Source: Cuspidothrix sp046080565 (lineage in GTDB: Bacteria > Cyanobacteriota > Cyanobacteriia > Cyanobacteriales > Nostocaceae). From it: DNA of 15,864 nucleotides. Positions 1 to 6,936 of this stretch are shown here, piece by piece; position 1 is the first letter of the stretch, and each line of letters opens with the position of its first letter. Below the pieces are notes generated by a model. It worked only from the letters and a program-made list of their open reading frames with translations, was not told the DNA's origin and searched no databases. The stretch lies in NCBI GenBank assembly GCA_046080565.1, contig JBJTUF010000290.1:1-15864 (forward strand), written 5' to 3'. The position numbers were made by a program, and so were the translations under genes.

Positions 1-254
1 TGTTGAGTCTTGTAGCAGTTGTCATTTTAACTTGTGAGTAAATCTACATAATAATTTCTACCTTATAGTTTTTCTTCCTAATTGCCAAAATTCCTCAATA
101 TTTTTTAAAATTTAAAGTCAATTATCTTTACCAATTTATAATTTCCGTATGATAACTGTTACTATTAGTGTAATATAATTAACATATATTTTATAAGCTT
201 ATAAATTTAATAAATTTTATTAATTTTTGGGGAAGATTTAAATATTATTACGCA

Positions 255-440
255 TTGACAAAAAAGATTATTTATGATTTTCCGCAAAATTACTGTCCTC
301 TCGATTTTGGATTGACTGTATTCTCTAGCCTGATTGATTTATCAAACAGAATTCATAAGTCAGGATTCAGAATAGTCTATTGCATCCCTAAGCATACACA
401 ATCAATTTTGTCCGACTGGGGGATGAATAATTGGGTTTAA
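255..440 (+). CDS. doubtful small ORF, unrecognised, 61 aa
   Basis: This is an open frame of 61 codons that would start on TTG. A purine-rich GGGGAAG lies about 18 bases upstream, too far for a normal ribosome binding site. The peptide is mixed in composition (IVYCIPKHTQSILSDWG near its end) and does not look like random AT-rich translation, so it could be a real short protein or the fragment of a lost gene. I recognise no family, signal peptide or membrane segment. The open frame extends upstream of 255 without a recognisable ATG. The evidence is weak, and it may be a chance ORF. Confidence 0.2.
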   Translation: MTKKIIYDFPQNYCPLDFGLTVFSSLIDLSNRIHKSGFRIVYCIPKHTQSILSDWGMNNWV

Positions 441-802
441 CATCCCTCCTAAATTGAAAATAGTGAAAAAAGCTTAATATTTTTTATAACTTACGCATTT
501 TAAGGAAATCTAGGGGTTTGAGATTGCTTTCTTAGGTGGCAATGACCGTATTTGAAGTAGATTTTGCGTAATTACAGTTTTTATATAGCATTTACCAATC
601 TGGTGAAGTACAGAGTTTTTTACTCTTAGGGAACACAAAACAGTAAATAAATTTATGATCTACCTCATGAGGCTCAGAAAATCTATAGTATTTATCCCTA
701 GGATCAATCAAAATTTTCTAAATTCATATAATGTTACATTCTTTCTGAAGGCTTGATATCATTCAATTAAGCAGAAAGTGAGAATTATTAAGCAGCAAGT
801 TT

Positions 803-813
803 GACAGCCTGTC
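803..813. promoter_or_regulatory. candidate operator palindrome upstream of petJ
   Basis: GACAG-C-CTGTC is a perfect 5-base inverted repeat with a one-base centre. It overlaps TTGACA (801-806), which could serve as a -35 element, and lies about 83 bases before the petJ ATG. No clear TATAAT is at the right spacing, so the promoter assignment is tentative. Cytochrome c6 genes are commonly repressed by copper in cyanobacteria, so a repressor site here would make sense. That link is inference from the gene's identity. Confidence 0.25.
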
Positions 814-895
814 GTTTGACTAATCTCTCGGAAACAAATGAGAATTAGAAAGGATGTTTGTACTGTTTCCTTAATTGTTGTAGAGAGAACACCAG

Positions 896-1225
896 ATGAA
901 AAAGATTATCTCAGTATTACTGTTAGGCATTGCTATGTCCACCTTTGGTTTCAGCAGTCCCGCTTTAGCCGCAGATGGAGCAGCCTTATTTAGTGCTAAT
1001 TGCGCTGCGTGTCATGCTGGGGGTAAAAATTTAGTTAATGCTGCTAAAACTCTGAAAAAAGCAGACTTGGAAAAGTACGGTATGTACTCAGCTGAAGCTA
1101 TTATTACTCAAATTACTAAGGGTAAAGGTGCGATGCCAGCTTTTGGTAAAAAGTTGAACCCAGGTGAAATCGAAACTCTTGCTGCTTATGTTCTAGAACA
1201 AGCTGATAAGGACTGGAAAAAGTAA
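896..1225 (+). CDS. petJ: cytochrome c6 precursor
   Basis: This is a small soluble c-type cytochrome of the thylakoid lumen. It carries electrons from the cytochrome b6f complex to photosystem I (and to terminal oxidase) as the alternative to plastocyanin. Residues 1-25 form a Sec signal peptide: MKK, a hydrophobic core, and an ALA|AD cleavage site after Ala25. The mature protein is about 84 residues, the usual size for the family. The heme-attachment motif is CAACH (36-40), with His40 as one axial ligand. Met80 in GAMPAFG is the other ligand. The block LKKADLEKYGMYSAEAI (53-69) is typical of cyanobacterial cytochrome c6. The ATG is fixed by the signal peptide. The gene stands alone and is followed by a strong hairpin, so it is probably monocistronic. 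Confidence 0.96.
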   Translation: MKKIISVLLLGIAMSTFGFSSPALAADGAALFSANCAACHAGGKNLVNAAKTLKKADLEKYGMYSAEAIITQITKGKGAMPAFGKKLNPGEIETLAAYVLEQADKDWKK

Positions 1226-1256
1226 GGTTATATCTAACTTAGTCAGTTACAATTAA

Positions 1257-1293
1257 TTAAACCCTAAAAACCCTAAAACTTTTTAGGGTTTAA
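1257..1293 (+). terminator. hairpin terminator after petJ
   Basis: A perfect 14-base inverted repeat (TTAAACCCTAAAAA at 1257-1270 and its complement at 1280-1293) encloses a 9-base loop. It begins 31 bases after the petJ stop. There is no separate T-run after the stem; the U-rich stretch is inside the 3' arm. The symmetry could serve transcription arriving from either side, since the gene beyond it is convergent. The remaining bases up to 1489 hold only an imperfect TTGGG/CCCAA hairpin near 1383-1410 and nothing recognisable as a gene. Confidence 0.7.
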
Positions 1294-1489
1294 TGCTAAT
1301 GTAAAGAGTCTTGAGATAATTTTTTAGTCAGGAATTTATATCATATCCGGTGGAATACTTATCATATCTGTTCGGGTTGGTAATTGGGAAAAAATAATTA
1401 TTACCCAAAAACTTATATCGTAAGTGATTGCCCGGACTTGATATTGTTTCTGATGTGAGAACTGAAGAGTTGACTAGAAATTTTGCTAA

Positions 1490-2422
1490 CTAAATTGTAC
1501 TATCAGCACCAAAGACGATTCTGACTACCCAAAATATCATTAAAGTGGCGATCGCTAACCAATCTCCTAACCTTAATTTTAACTCTTGCCATTTAACCTG
1601 ATGTTCATTAGGACTGGTAAAACCTCTCACCGTCATAGCGTTTGCCATTTGTTCTGCCCGCAAGAGAAGATTTTCTAATAATCTTTCTATCACAACTAAC
1701 CAAACTTTTGCACTTCCTTTTAATCCTAGCTTTTGCCAATTAATTGCTCTGGTCATCACAGAACGGACTAGGTTTTGAATTTCTTCGAGAACTAGGGGAA
1801 TAAATCGCAAAGATAAGGTTAAGGTTAAAGTCAATTCTGTTACAGGAATATTAAGTTTGCGTAAAGGTTGCATTAAACTTTCCATTCCCGAAGTAATTTC
1901 TTCTGGTGCGGTGGTCAGTAAATATAAATTAGTGCTGTAGATTAATGTAAAAACTATTGTACTCAAACGAATTCCTAAATTTAAAGAACGACGAGTAACT
2001 CTCACAAATCCTTGATGAACTAGGACATAATTATATTTTTTATTACTATCTGCAATTTTTTGTGTAATTTTGGTATTCTTATCAGTAATTGGTTGAGTGA
2101 GGATTCTTTCATTGGCAGGTAAGCGGGACTGATAATCTATCCCTAAACCATCAGGAGTCACTGCCGTAATAATTAACACTAAAAATGATAGTATTAACAA
2201 CCAACCCATTTGTTGTCGCCAGACTCTGAGGGGAATTTTGGCAAAAACGGTGAAAGTAATCAGCAGTAAGACTAGAAAAACTCGCCAATAATTATTAGCA
2301 ACACTATAACTAATCACAAAACTCAATAACCAAATTAATTTCACTCGCGGATCGAGTTTATGTAACCAAGTTTGCGGTTCTTCTAGATAAAGTCCCAGGG
2401 GGAGCGATCGCAATAAATCCAT
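1490..2422 (-). CDS. EcfT/CbiQ-family membrane protein (ECF transporter T component)
   Basis: This resembles the transmembrane coupling subunit of energy-coupling-factor vitamin or metal importers, which links a substrate-binding S protein to two ATPases in the plasma membrane. About five hydrophobic segments are visible: two near residues 30-60, one near 70-88, one near 152-170 and one at the C-terminus (about 288-305). The cytoplasmic coupling region with the family's ARG-like signature is RAEQMANAMTVRGF (255-268). A polar insert (about 91-132, rich in K, N and T) separates the membrane segments. I chose the ATG at 2422, giving MDLLRSLPLGLYLE (310 residues). A TTG eight codons upstream would give 318. 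No S component or ATPase gene is adjacent, so the substrate is unknown. It lies downstream of der on the same strand. Confidence 0.82.
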   Translation of the reverse strand: MDLLRSLPLGLYLEEPQTWLHKLDPRVKLIWLLSFVISYSVANNYWRVFLVLLLITFTVFAKIPLRVWRQQMGWLLILSFLVLIITAVTPDGLGIDYQSRLPANERILTQPITDKNTKITQKIADSNKKYNYVLVHQGFVRVTRRSLNLGIRLSTIVFTLIYSTNLYLLTTAPEEITSGMESLMQPLRKLNIPVTELTLTLTLSLRFIPLVLEEIQNLVRSVMTRAINWQKLGLKGSAKVWLVVIERLLENLLLRAEQMANAMTVRGFTSPNEHQVKWQELKLRLGDWLAIATLMIFWVVRIVFGADSTI

Positions 2423-2450
2423 TTTTTGTGGGTTGTCAGTTGTCAAATAA

Positions 2451-2528
2451 GTAGGGTGTGTTAGCGATAGCGTAACGCACCATTAATCAAATTTGTGGTG
2501 CGTTATGGCTTTGCCAAACACACCCTAC
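2451..2528. repeat. large imperfect inverted repeat between der and ecfT
   Basis: GTAGGGTGTGTT...TAACGCACC (2451-2481) is mirrored by GGTGCGTTA...AACACACCCTAC (2497-2528). The arms are about 31 bases with a few mismatches, around a 15-base AT-rich loop. The tips and arm sequences match a repeat style widespread in cyanobacterial intergenic DNA, from general knowledge. It sits just upstream of the EcfT-like gene and just past der. In RNA it would form a strong hairpin that could end or attenuate der transcription, or protect its 3' end. It may also be a small non-autonomous mobile element. Confidence 0.8.
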
Positions 2529-2554
2529 AAATATTGAATGAATTATTACGTTTT

Positions 2555-3919
2555 CTATTTTACACGGGTAGCTCGATTCAAGTTACCAATTTCCATTTCT
2601 CGAACTTTCTTACTCCGCCAAAATAGCCGAATTGGTGTTCCTTGAAAACCTAAATGTTTACGGAATTGTCTTTCAATGTAGCGGCGATAATTTTCATTAA
2701 AACGAGCAGCATCATTGACAAATAAAGCAATAGAAGGTGGTTGAACACTCACTTGAGTACCATAGTAAATTCTACCTTGACGGCCGCCCCGTGATGTTGG
2801 TGGTGAATGCCAACTAACAGCATCTTCTAGAACTTCATTAATGACTGATGTACTAACACGACGTTTATGAGACTCAGCAGCTTGATTTACCAATTCTAAA
2901 ATCTTTTCTACCCGTAATCCTGTCACCGCGCTCACAAAAATAGTATCTGCCCATTCGGTAAAATGCAAACGTGATTCTAAATCTTTTTCATAATCATAGA
3001 TGGTGTAAGAATCTTTTTCAATAGCATCCCACTTGTTAACAACTACTACACAAGCGCGACCTTCTTCTAAAACCCGACCTGCTAGTTTTTGATCTTGTTC
3101 AGTTACGCCATCTATAGCGTCAATTACTAACAAAACCACATCAGCCCGACGAATAGCTTTAAAAGCACGGTTAATACTGAAAAATTCCGTTCCGTATTCT
3201 ATATGTTTCTTTTTGCGAATCCCTGCGGTATCAATCAATCTGTAGGTTTGTCCATCTCTTTCAACTATAGTATCAATTGTATCTCTAGTTGTTCCTGAAA
3301 TAGGACTGACAATAGCTCGATTTTCCCCAACAAAAGCATTTAGTAAACTGGATTTACCTACATTGGGTCTACCAATAATGGCGACCTTAATTTCAGTATC
3401 TTCCTCTGCTTCTGCTGTGTAGGGAATGTGATTAATTAACTCGTCTAAAATTTCCCCAGTGCCACTACCATGAATCGCAGAAATGGGGTAAGGTTCACCG
3501 AGTCCTAATTCCCAAAATTCCGATGCTTGAATGATCCCTTGATCGGGAGATTCACATTTATTCACGGCCAGTAATACCGGTACTGGTTGCTGACGTAACC
3601 ATTCAGCTATTTCTTGATCTGCGGGTAAAAGGCCAGCCTGGCCATCTACGACAAAAATAGCAGCACAGGCTTCTGAAAGAGCCGTTAAAGCCTGTTGACG
3701 AATCAAAGGAAGAAATTCGGTGTCATCGTTAAAAACTAAGCCACCTGTATCTACTACCACAAATTCCCGATCATTCCAAAAAGCGGGGCGGTAAGTGCGA
3801 TCGCGTGTAACCCCTGGTTCATCGTGAACTATAGCAGTTTGATCTCCGGCGAGACGATTTACAAAGGTGGATTTGCCCACGTTAGGGCGACCGATAATTG
3901 CTACAATTGGCAATGCCAT
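2555..3919 (-). CDS. der: ribosome biogenesis GTPase Der (EngA)
   Basis: Der is an essential cytoplasmic GTPase needed for assembly of the 50S ribosomal subunit. The protein has the diagnostic two G domains in tandem followed by a KH-like domain. Domain 1 has GRPNVGKS (10-17), DTGG (57-60) and NKCE (120-123). Domain 2 has GRPNVGKS (183-190), DTAG (230-233), NKWD (295-298) and SAV (330-332). An acidic linker (AEAEEDTE, about 169-176) separates them. The KH-like part runs from about 355 to 440 and includes the conserved GRIYYGTQ (382-389) region. At 454 residues it has the usual length, and all key residues are present. The ATG at 3919 is directly followed by ALPIVAIIGRPN, the expected N-terminus. 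There is no clear Shine-Dalgarno sequence, as is common in cyanobacteria. Confidence 0.97.
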   Translation of the reverse strand: MALPIVAIIGRPNVGKSTFVNRLAGDQTAIVHDEPGVTRDRTYRPAFWNDREFVVVDTGGLVFNDDTEFLPLIRQQALTALSEACAAIFVVDGQAGLLPADQEIAEWLRQQPVPVLLAVNKCESPDQGIIQASEFWELGLGEPYPISAIHGSGTGEILDELINHIPYTAEAEEDTEIKVAIIGRPNVGKSSLLNAFVGENRAIVSPISGTTRDTIDTIVERDGQTYRLIDTAGIRKKKHIEYGTEFFSINRAFKAIRRADVVLLVIDAIDGVTEQDQKLAGRVLEEGRACVVVVNKWDAIEKDSYTIYDYEKDLESRLHFTEWADTIFVSAVTGLRVEKILELVNQAAESHKRRVSTSVINEVLEDAVSWHSPPTSRGGRQGRIYYGTQVSVQPPSIALFVNDAARFNENYRRYIERQFRKHLGFQGTPIRLFWRSKKVREMEIGNLNRATRVK

Positions 3920-4378
3920 AAATTCGATTTTTTTCGTGCTGAGTGTGTAGGTGTGCTGAGTTTTGTCCTACGTTCTTCACCCAGCACTGTTTGACGTAAC
4001 TACTAATTATATCATGTTTACAGGTGACTGTTGACATAGTGAGTAGGGGTTTAGCACTGCTAAACCCCTACAAATCTATTATATAGAACTCCTATTTAAT
4101 TTTTGAACGGAACTCGGTACACCTTTATATTATCGATTCCTCTTGCTTTCCTACGTAGGAAAATTCAGTAATCAAACCCGATTCCTATATAGGCTTTAAG
4201 TAATTGCCTATTGCAATTTCTCTTACTTCCTATTAGGGATTGGAACTAAAAATTTTAGCTGCGTAACAACTTAGAAATATTAGTCATTTATCCTAATTCC
4301 TCAAAAACAATATCCTTATAAACCGACTCAATGGGAAAACTTAAATCAATACTTCGTAGCTCGATATTATCCCCCACC
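3920..4378. other. intergenic region with repeats, no intact gene
   Basis: This gap between the VIT/VWA gene and der holds no intact gene. It contains a hairpin repeat (4043-4071), a 16-base perfect palindrome TTTCCTACGTAGGAAA (4147-4162), a 10-base palindrome CCTATATAGG (4184-4193), an imperfect third one (TCCTATTAGGGA, near 4228-4239) and a possible coding remnant on the minus strand (4288-4392). The der promoter should lie close to 3920-4000, but I cannot point to clear -35 and -10 boxes. Confidence 0.6.
4043..4071. repeat. near-perfect palindromic hairpin repeat
   Basis: GTAGGGGTTTAGCA (4043-4056) is the exact complement of TGCTAAACCCCTAC (4058-4071), leaving a single base at the centre. 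In a folded RNA the loop would open to about 5 bases with a 12-base stem. It lies about 120 bases upstream of the der start and resembles a second common style of cyanobacterial interspersed repeat. There is no T-run, so it is more likely an interspersed repeat than a simple terminator. Confidence 0.75.
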
Positions 4379-4392
4379 TTATAGAGATTCAA
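4288..4392 (-). pseudogene. possible 3' remnant of a lost gene (Uma2-like tail?)
   Basis: On the minus strand, a frame ending in TAA at 4290-4288 reads ...LYKVGDNIELRSIDLSFPI, then ESVYKDIVFEELG. It runs into the end of the VIT/VWA gene in a different frame and has no start of its own that makes sense. The pattern (a GD turn, a beta-strand-like IELRSIDLSFPIE, then a VY-D-I-F ending) reminds me of the C-terminus of cyanobacterial Uma2-type (DUF820) nucleases. That assignment is from memory and uncertain. It could also be a chance frame. Confidence 0.22.
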
Positions 4393-6814
4393 TTTTGATT
4401 TTCAATACTACCTCACTGATAAATTTTCTTGAAGATTGCCAAGTTAATAGTTTTTGCCTAATCACTTCAATTATTGTCTGTTCTTTGATTGTAGAAGCCT
4501 GTTCATCTAATAGCAAGTTTTTGACTCTACCGTTGTGATATTGAAATTCAAACACTAATTCACCGCTTACAGCATCAGGTATTTGAATTGATTCTAGATA
4601 TTTGGTAAGTTGATAAACCATTTCTGAGGTCAATCCTTTAATAGTTACTACTTGTAAATGTGGGACAAAACTATCTCCTGCGAATAAAGCTTGTACCTCG
4701 TTTAATTCTTCTGAATCAATATTATTAGTTAATTTCCGTGATGGACTTTCTGACAATAAAGAATCAAGATTACTAAATTCATCGGCAATTTCTTCTACAA
4801 ATTCAAAATTGGGTGCAGGTGCAGAAATAGAAGGTTGAGGAGGAGAAAAAGAGCGAGTTATATATAAGGAAGTCTCTGGTTGATCAACTTTTTCTCTAGC
4901 AACAGCATTACCAAATATACCTTGATGGCTAATAGCTTCTGGCATTTCTACAGGTACTTGTAGAGATAGAGAATCTTGTAAAGGATTAACTCTAATTTCA
5001 TCACTAATAGCAATAAAGGCGGTATATTGTGATAATAATTGATAGGTTAATGCTGTATTTGTGATTGCTTCTACACCTGTTTTTGTGTCACCGCTAACCA
5101 TTTGATTCATTAAATCTTTAATGCGAGAACGTCCCCAAAGTTGGGCAATACCAGGATTTCCTGTTACTTGAAAATCAATATTAAATGTCTGTTGATGACG
5201 TTTATCACTAGCAGTTATACCATTGATATGTAATTTGCTAGGATAACGATCTGGTTTATGTCCAAATAATACTAATGGTTGTTCTGCAAATAAATCTGGT
5301 GGTGTTAATGGATAAATAATAGGTGATTCTCCATCGCCTTCCCATTGTAATTGAATGTTAGTAAAAACAGGGTTATTGATTTGACGGTAGAATTTTTCTA
5401 CTATTTGATTAACTGGTTCGTCGTGGCGAATAATTGTTGATATTCCTCTACCAATTTCGGCTATTCTATTCAGTAAAAAGCGATTTACAGAACTACCTGC
5501 ACCAAAATTATGTAACCGAGTTCCGGGTTGGAGGTAGCGTTGTACTGCTGCTAAAACTTGGTTTTCGTTACCGATATAACCATCGGTTAATAAGACAATG
5601 GTTCTTAATCTGTTAAAATCTGTGACAGGAAAATTTAAGACTGTGCGAATACTTTGCAACATTTCTGTTCCTCCACCTGCATTTAATCGGTTAATATAAT
5701 TAATTGCTGCTGTACGATTTTGGGGTGTATTATTCAGAGGAATGGGTGAAAGTTGCTGTGTTGTATCAGCAAAATCAATAATACTAAAAGTATCTTGGGG
5801 ATTGAGTCCATTGATAAATTGACGCATTAATTCTTGACATTGATTTAATGGTGCGCCATGTTGAGAACCAGATGTATCTATTAAAAAGATGACATCTTTT
5901 CCAACTAATTGATCTGGTTGATATTCTAAAGCAGGAATTAGATATAAAGCGAAATGTCCACCCCGTTGATCAGCTTGAATATGTACAGTTGCTTGGGTAT
6001 TTTTATTAGCTATTTGATAGCGCAAAATTAGGTCTTTGTTGGGTATTGTGTCTCCACCTGCTAATTTTATTTCTGCTATTTGTCCGGTACGGGTAATTTG
6101 GATATGGTGAGAGGGTGAACTAATGTCTTGAATTTCTACGCCGGCATTAATTTCTACTGTAATATTAATATCATGACGGGAGCGTGTTCCTATGGGGAAA
6201 ATGGGAGCATTTAACCGGGACGCATCGGTTACTAAATCGGTATCTTGATTGAGGGTCATGGGTGCGATCGCTGAACCACCCTTACGGCTATTTTCTGCAA
6301 TGGTGATTCCGGGAATGTAACGGGGTCCAACTACGATGGGAAAGACAAATTCATAGTTTCCACCTTCAAATTTGAGGCTTTCCGTGTAGCGAATGATGAC
6401 ATCAATTTGTTCACCGGGTTTGATGTTAGCGAGGGACTGGGTGAAGATGTTGTCTCGTTCTTGTTCTAGGAGTCCTGCGGTGCGGCCTTGGCGTTTTGCT
6501 TGTTCGTATATTTGCTGTGCTTCTTGGCGTTTTTTGATACTCCCTTTAATAATTTTATCGCCGATCTGAATTAGCATATCATCAACGGCTGCTTCATCAG
6601 GTAAGGGGAAAATATAAGTAGCTTCTAAGGTAGTGGTAAAGGGGTTTTCAAAGGTTTGGGTAACTTCCACCCGTGAGATATTACCATTAACTTTGGCCTT
6701 GACTTCGGTGTGTTTGAGGGGAAATGCGATAGCGAAGCGCTCCGTAGGAATCGCTTGTTGGTTAGGGGTTTCAATGTATAAACCACTGCTTTGAGTTTCT
6801 AAGTTGCGTCTCAT
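4379..6814 (-). CDS. VIT domain + von Willebrand A domain protein
   Basis: The protein has the architecture of bacterial relatives of inter-alpha-trypsin inhibitor heavy chains. A VIT domain (about 10-145, with FPLKHTEVKAKVNG and YIFPLPDEAAV) is followed by a beta-rich linker and a VWA domain (about 305-480). The VWA metal-binding (MIDAS) residues are all present: DTSGS (313-317), Thr383 in GGGTEM and Asp411 in LTDGYIG. This predicts a divalent-metal-dependent adhesion or protein-binding role. The partner cannot be inferred. The C-terminal 300 residues include a proline/serine-rich stretch (about 655-700) and a final alpha/beta segment. I see no signal peptide, membrane anchor or sortase motif, so it may be cytoplasmic or exported by another route. 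The ATG at 6814 has AGGT about 9 bases upstream. It is divergent from the STAND gene. Residues 21-30 are encoded by an interspersed repeat. Confidence 0.9.
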   Translation of the reverse strand: MRRNLETQSSGLYIETPNQQAIPTERFAIAFPLKHTEVKAKVNGNISRVEVTQTFENPFTTTLEATYIFPLPDEAAVDDMLIQIGDKIIKGSIKKRQEAQQIYEQAKRQGRTAGLLEQERDNIFTQSLANIKPGEQIDVIIRYTESLKFEGGNYEFVFPIVVGPRYIPGITIAENSRKGGSAIAPMTLNQDTDLVTDASRLNAPIFPIGTRSRHDINITVEINAGVEIQDISSPSHHIQITRTGQIAEIKLAGGDTIPNKDLILRYQIANKNTQATVHIQADQRGGHFALYLIPALEYQPDQLVGKDVIFLIDTSGSQHGAPLNQCQELMRQFINGLNPQDTFSIIDFADTTQQLSPIPLNNTPQNRTAAINYINRLNAGGGTEMLQSIRTVLNFPVTDFNRLRTIVLLTDGYIGNENQVLAAVQRYLQPGTRLHNFGAGSSVNRFLLNRIAEIGRGISTIIRHDEPVNQIVEKFYRQINNPVFTNIQLQWEGDGESPIIYPLTPPDLFAEQPLVLFGHKPDRYPSKLHINGITASDKRHQQTFNIDFQVTGNPGIAQLWGRSRIKDLMNQMVSGDTKTGVEAITNTALTYQLLSQYTAFIAISDEIRVNPLQDSLSLQVPVEMPEAISHQGIFGNAVAREKVDQPETSLYITRSFSPPQPSISAPAPNFEFVEEIADEFSNLDSLLSESPSRKLTNNIDSEELNEVQALFAGDSFVPHLQVVTIKGLTSEMVYQLTKYLESIQIPDAVSGELVFEFQYHNGRVKNLLLDEQASTIKEQTIIEVIRQKLLTWQSSRKFISEVVLKIKIESL
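6726..6754. repeat. interspersed repeat inside the VIT/VWA coding sequence
   Basis: The 29 bases GCGATAGCGAAG...TAGGAATCGC have internal symmetry (GCGAT...ATCGC at the ends, AGCGAAGCGC inside). They match a short repeat style often scattered through Nostocales genomes, from general knowledge. On the coding strand they translate in frame as part of AIPTERFAIA near the N-terminus of the VIT protein, so the repeat appears to have been absorbed into the reading frame. Confidence 0.55.
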
Positions 6815-6872
6815 AGTCTTTACCTATCGCTGTTGTTCTATGTCTCTAGCGTAGGTGGGTTTTGTGGGAAGA

Positions 6873-6907
6873 TATGCTCAGTTTTATGCTCAGTTGTGTG
6901 TTCAGTA
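6873..6907. promoter_or_regulatory. three iteron-like direct repeats upstream of the STAND gene
   Basis: TATGCTCAGTT occurs at 6873-6883 and exactly again at 6885-6895. A third, degenerate copy, TGTGTTCAGTA (8 of 11 matches), is at 6897-6907. The constant 12-base period places the copies on nearly the same helix face, as for multimeric regulator binding. They sit 30-64 bases before the chosen start at 6937, within the divergent promoter region. They would be coding only if the gene began at the upstream TTG (6862), which I consider less likely. Confidence 0.35.
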
Positions 6908-6936
6908 AATTAAAGATATTTTGTAACCAAGTATTT

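Larger units (their letters stand above)
1..895. other. AT-rich intergenic region upstream of petJ
   Basis: I see no convincing gene in this stretch apart from the doubtful small ORF at 255-440, listed separately. It is very AT-rich. It contains a 16-base perfect palindrome, TTTATAAGCTTATAAA, at 190-205, followed by a second AT-only inverted repeat (TTAATAAA/TTTATTAA) at 207-223. These could be a terminator-like structure for a gene left of the window or simply low-complexity DNA. The last 150 bases should hold the petJ promoter. The nonamer TGAGAATTA occurs twice there, at 779-787 and 839-847. Confidence 0.6.

Noticed and set aside
1259..1290. Telomere-like CCCTAAAA repeats
   Set aside because: Only two units are present and they are explained by the hairpin after petJ; the DNA is bacterial.
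5434..5616. 60-codon open frame on the plus strand
   Set aside because: It lies wholly inside the VIT/VWA gene on the opposite strand, has no family resemblance, and is a shadow frame.
6862..6936. N-terminal extension of the STAND gene from TTG
   Set aside because: The added residues are not like the family's N-terminus and would be encoded by the direct-repeat array; the ATG at 6937 fits much better.
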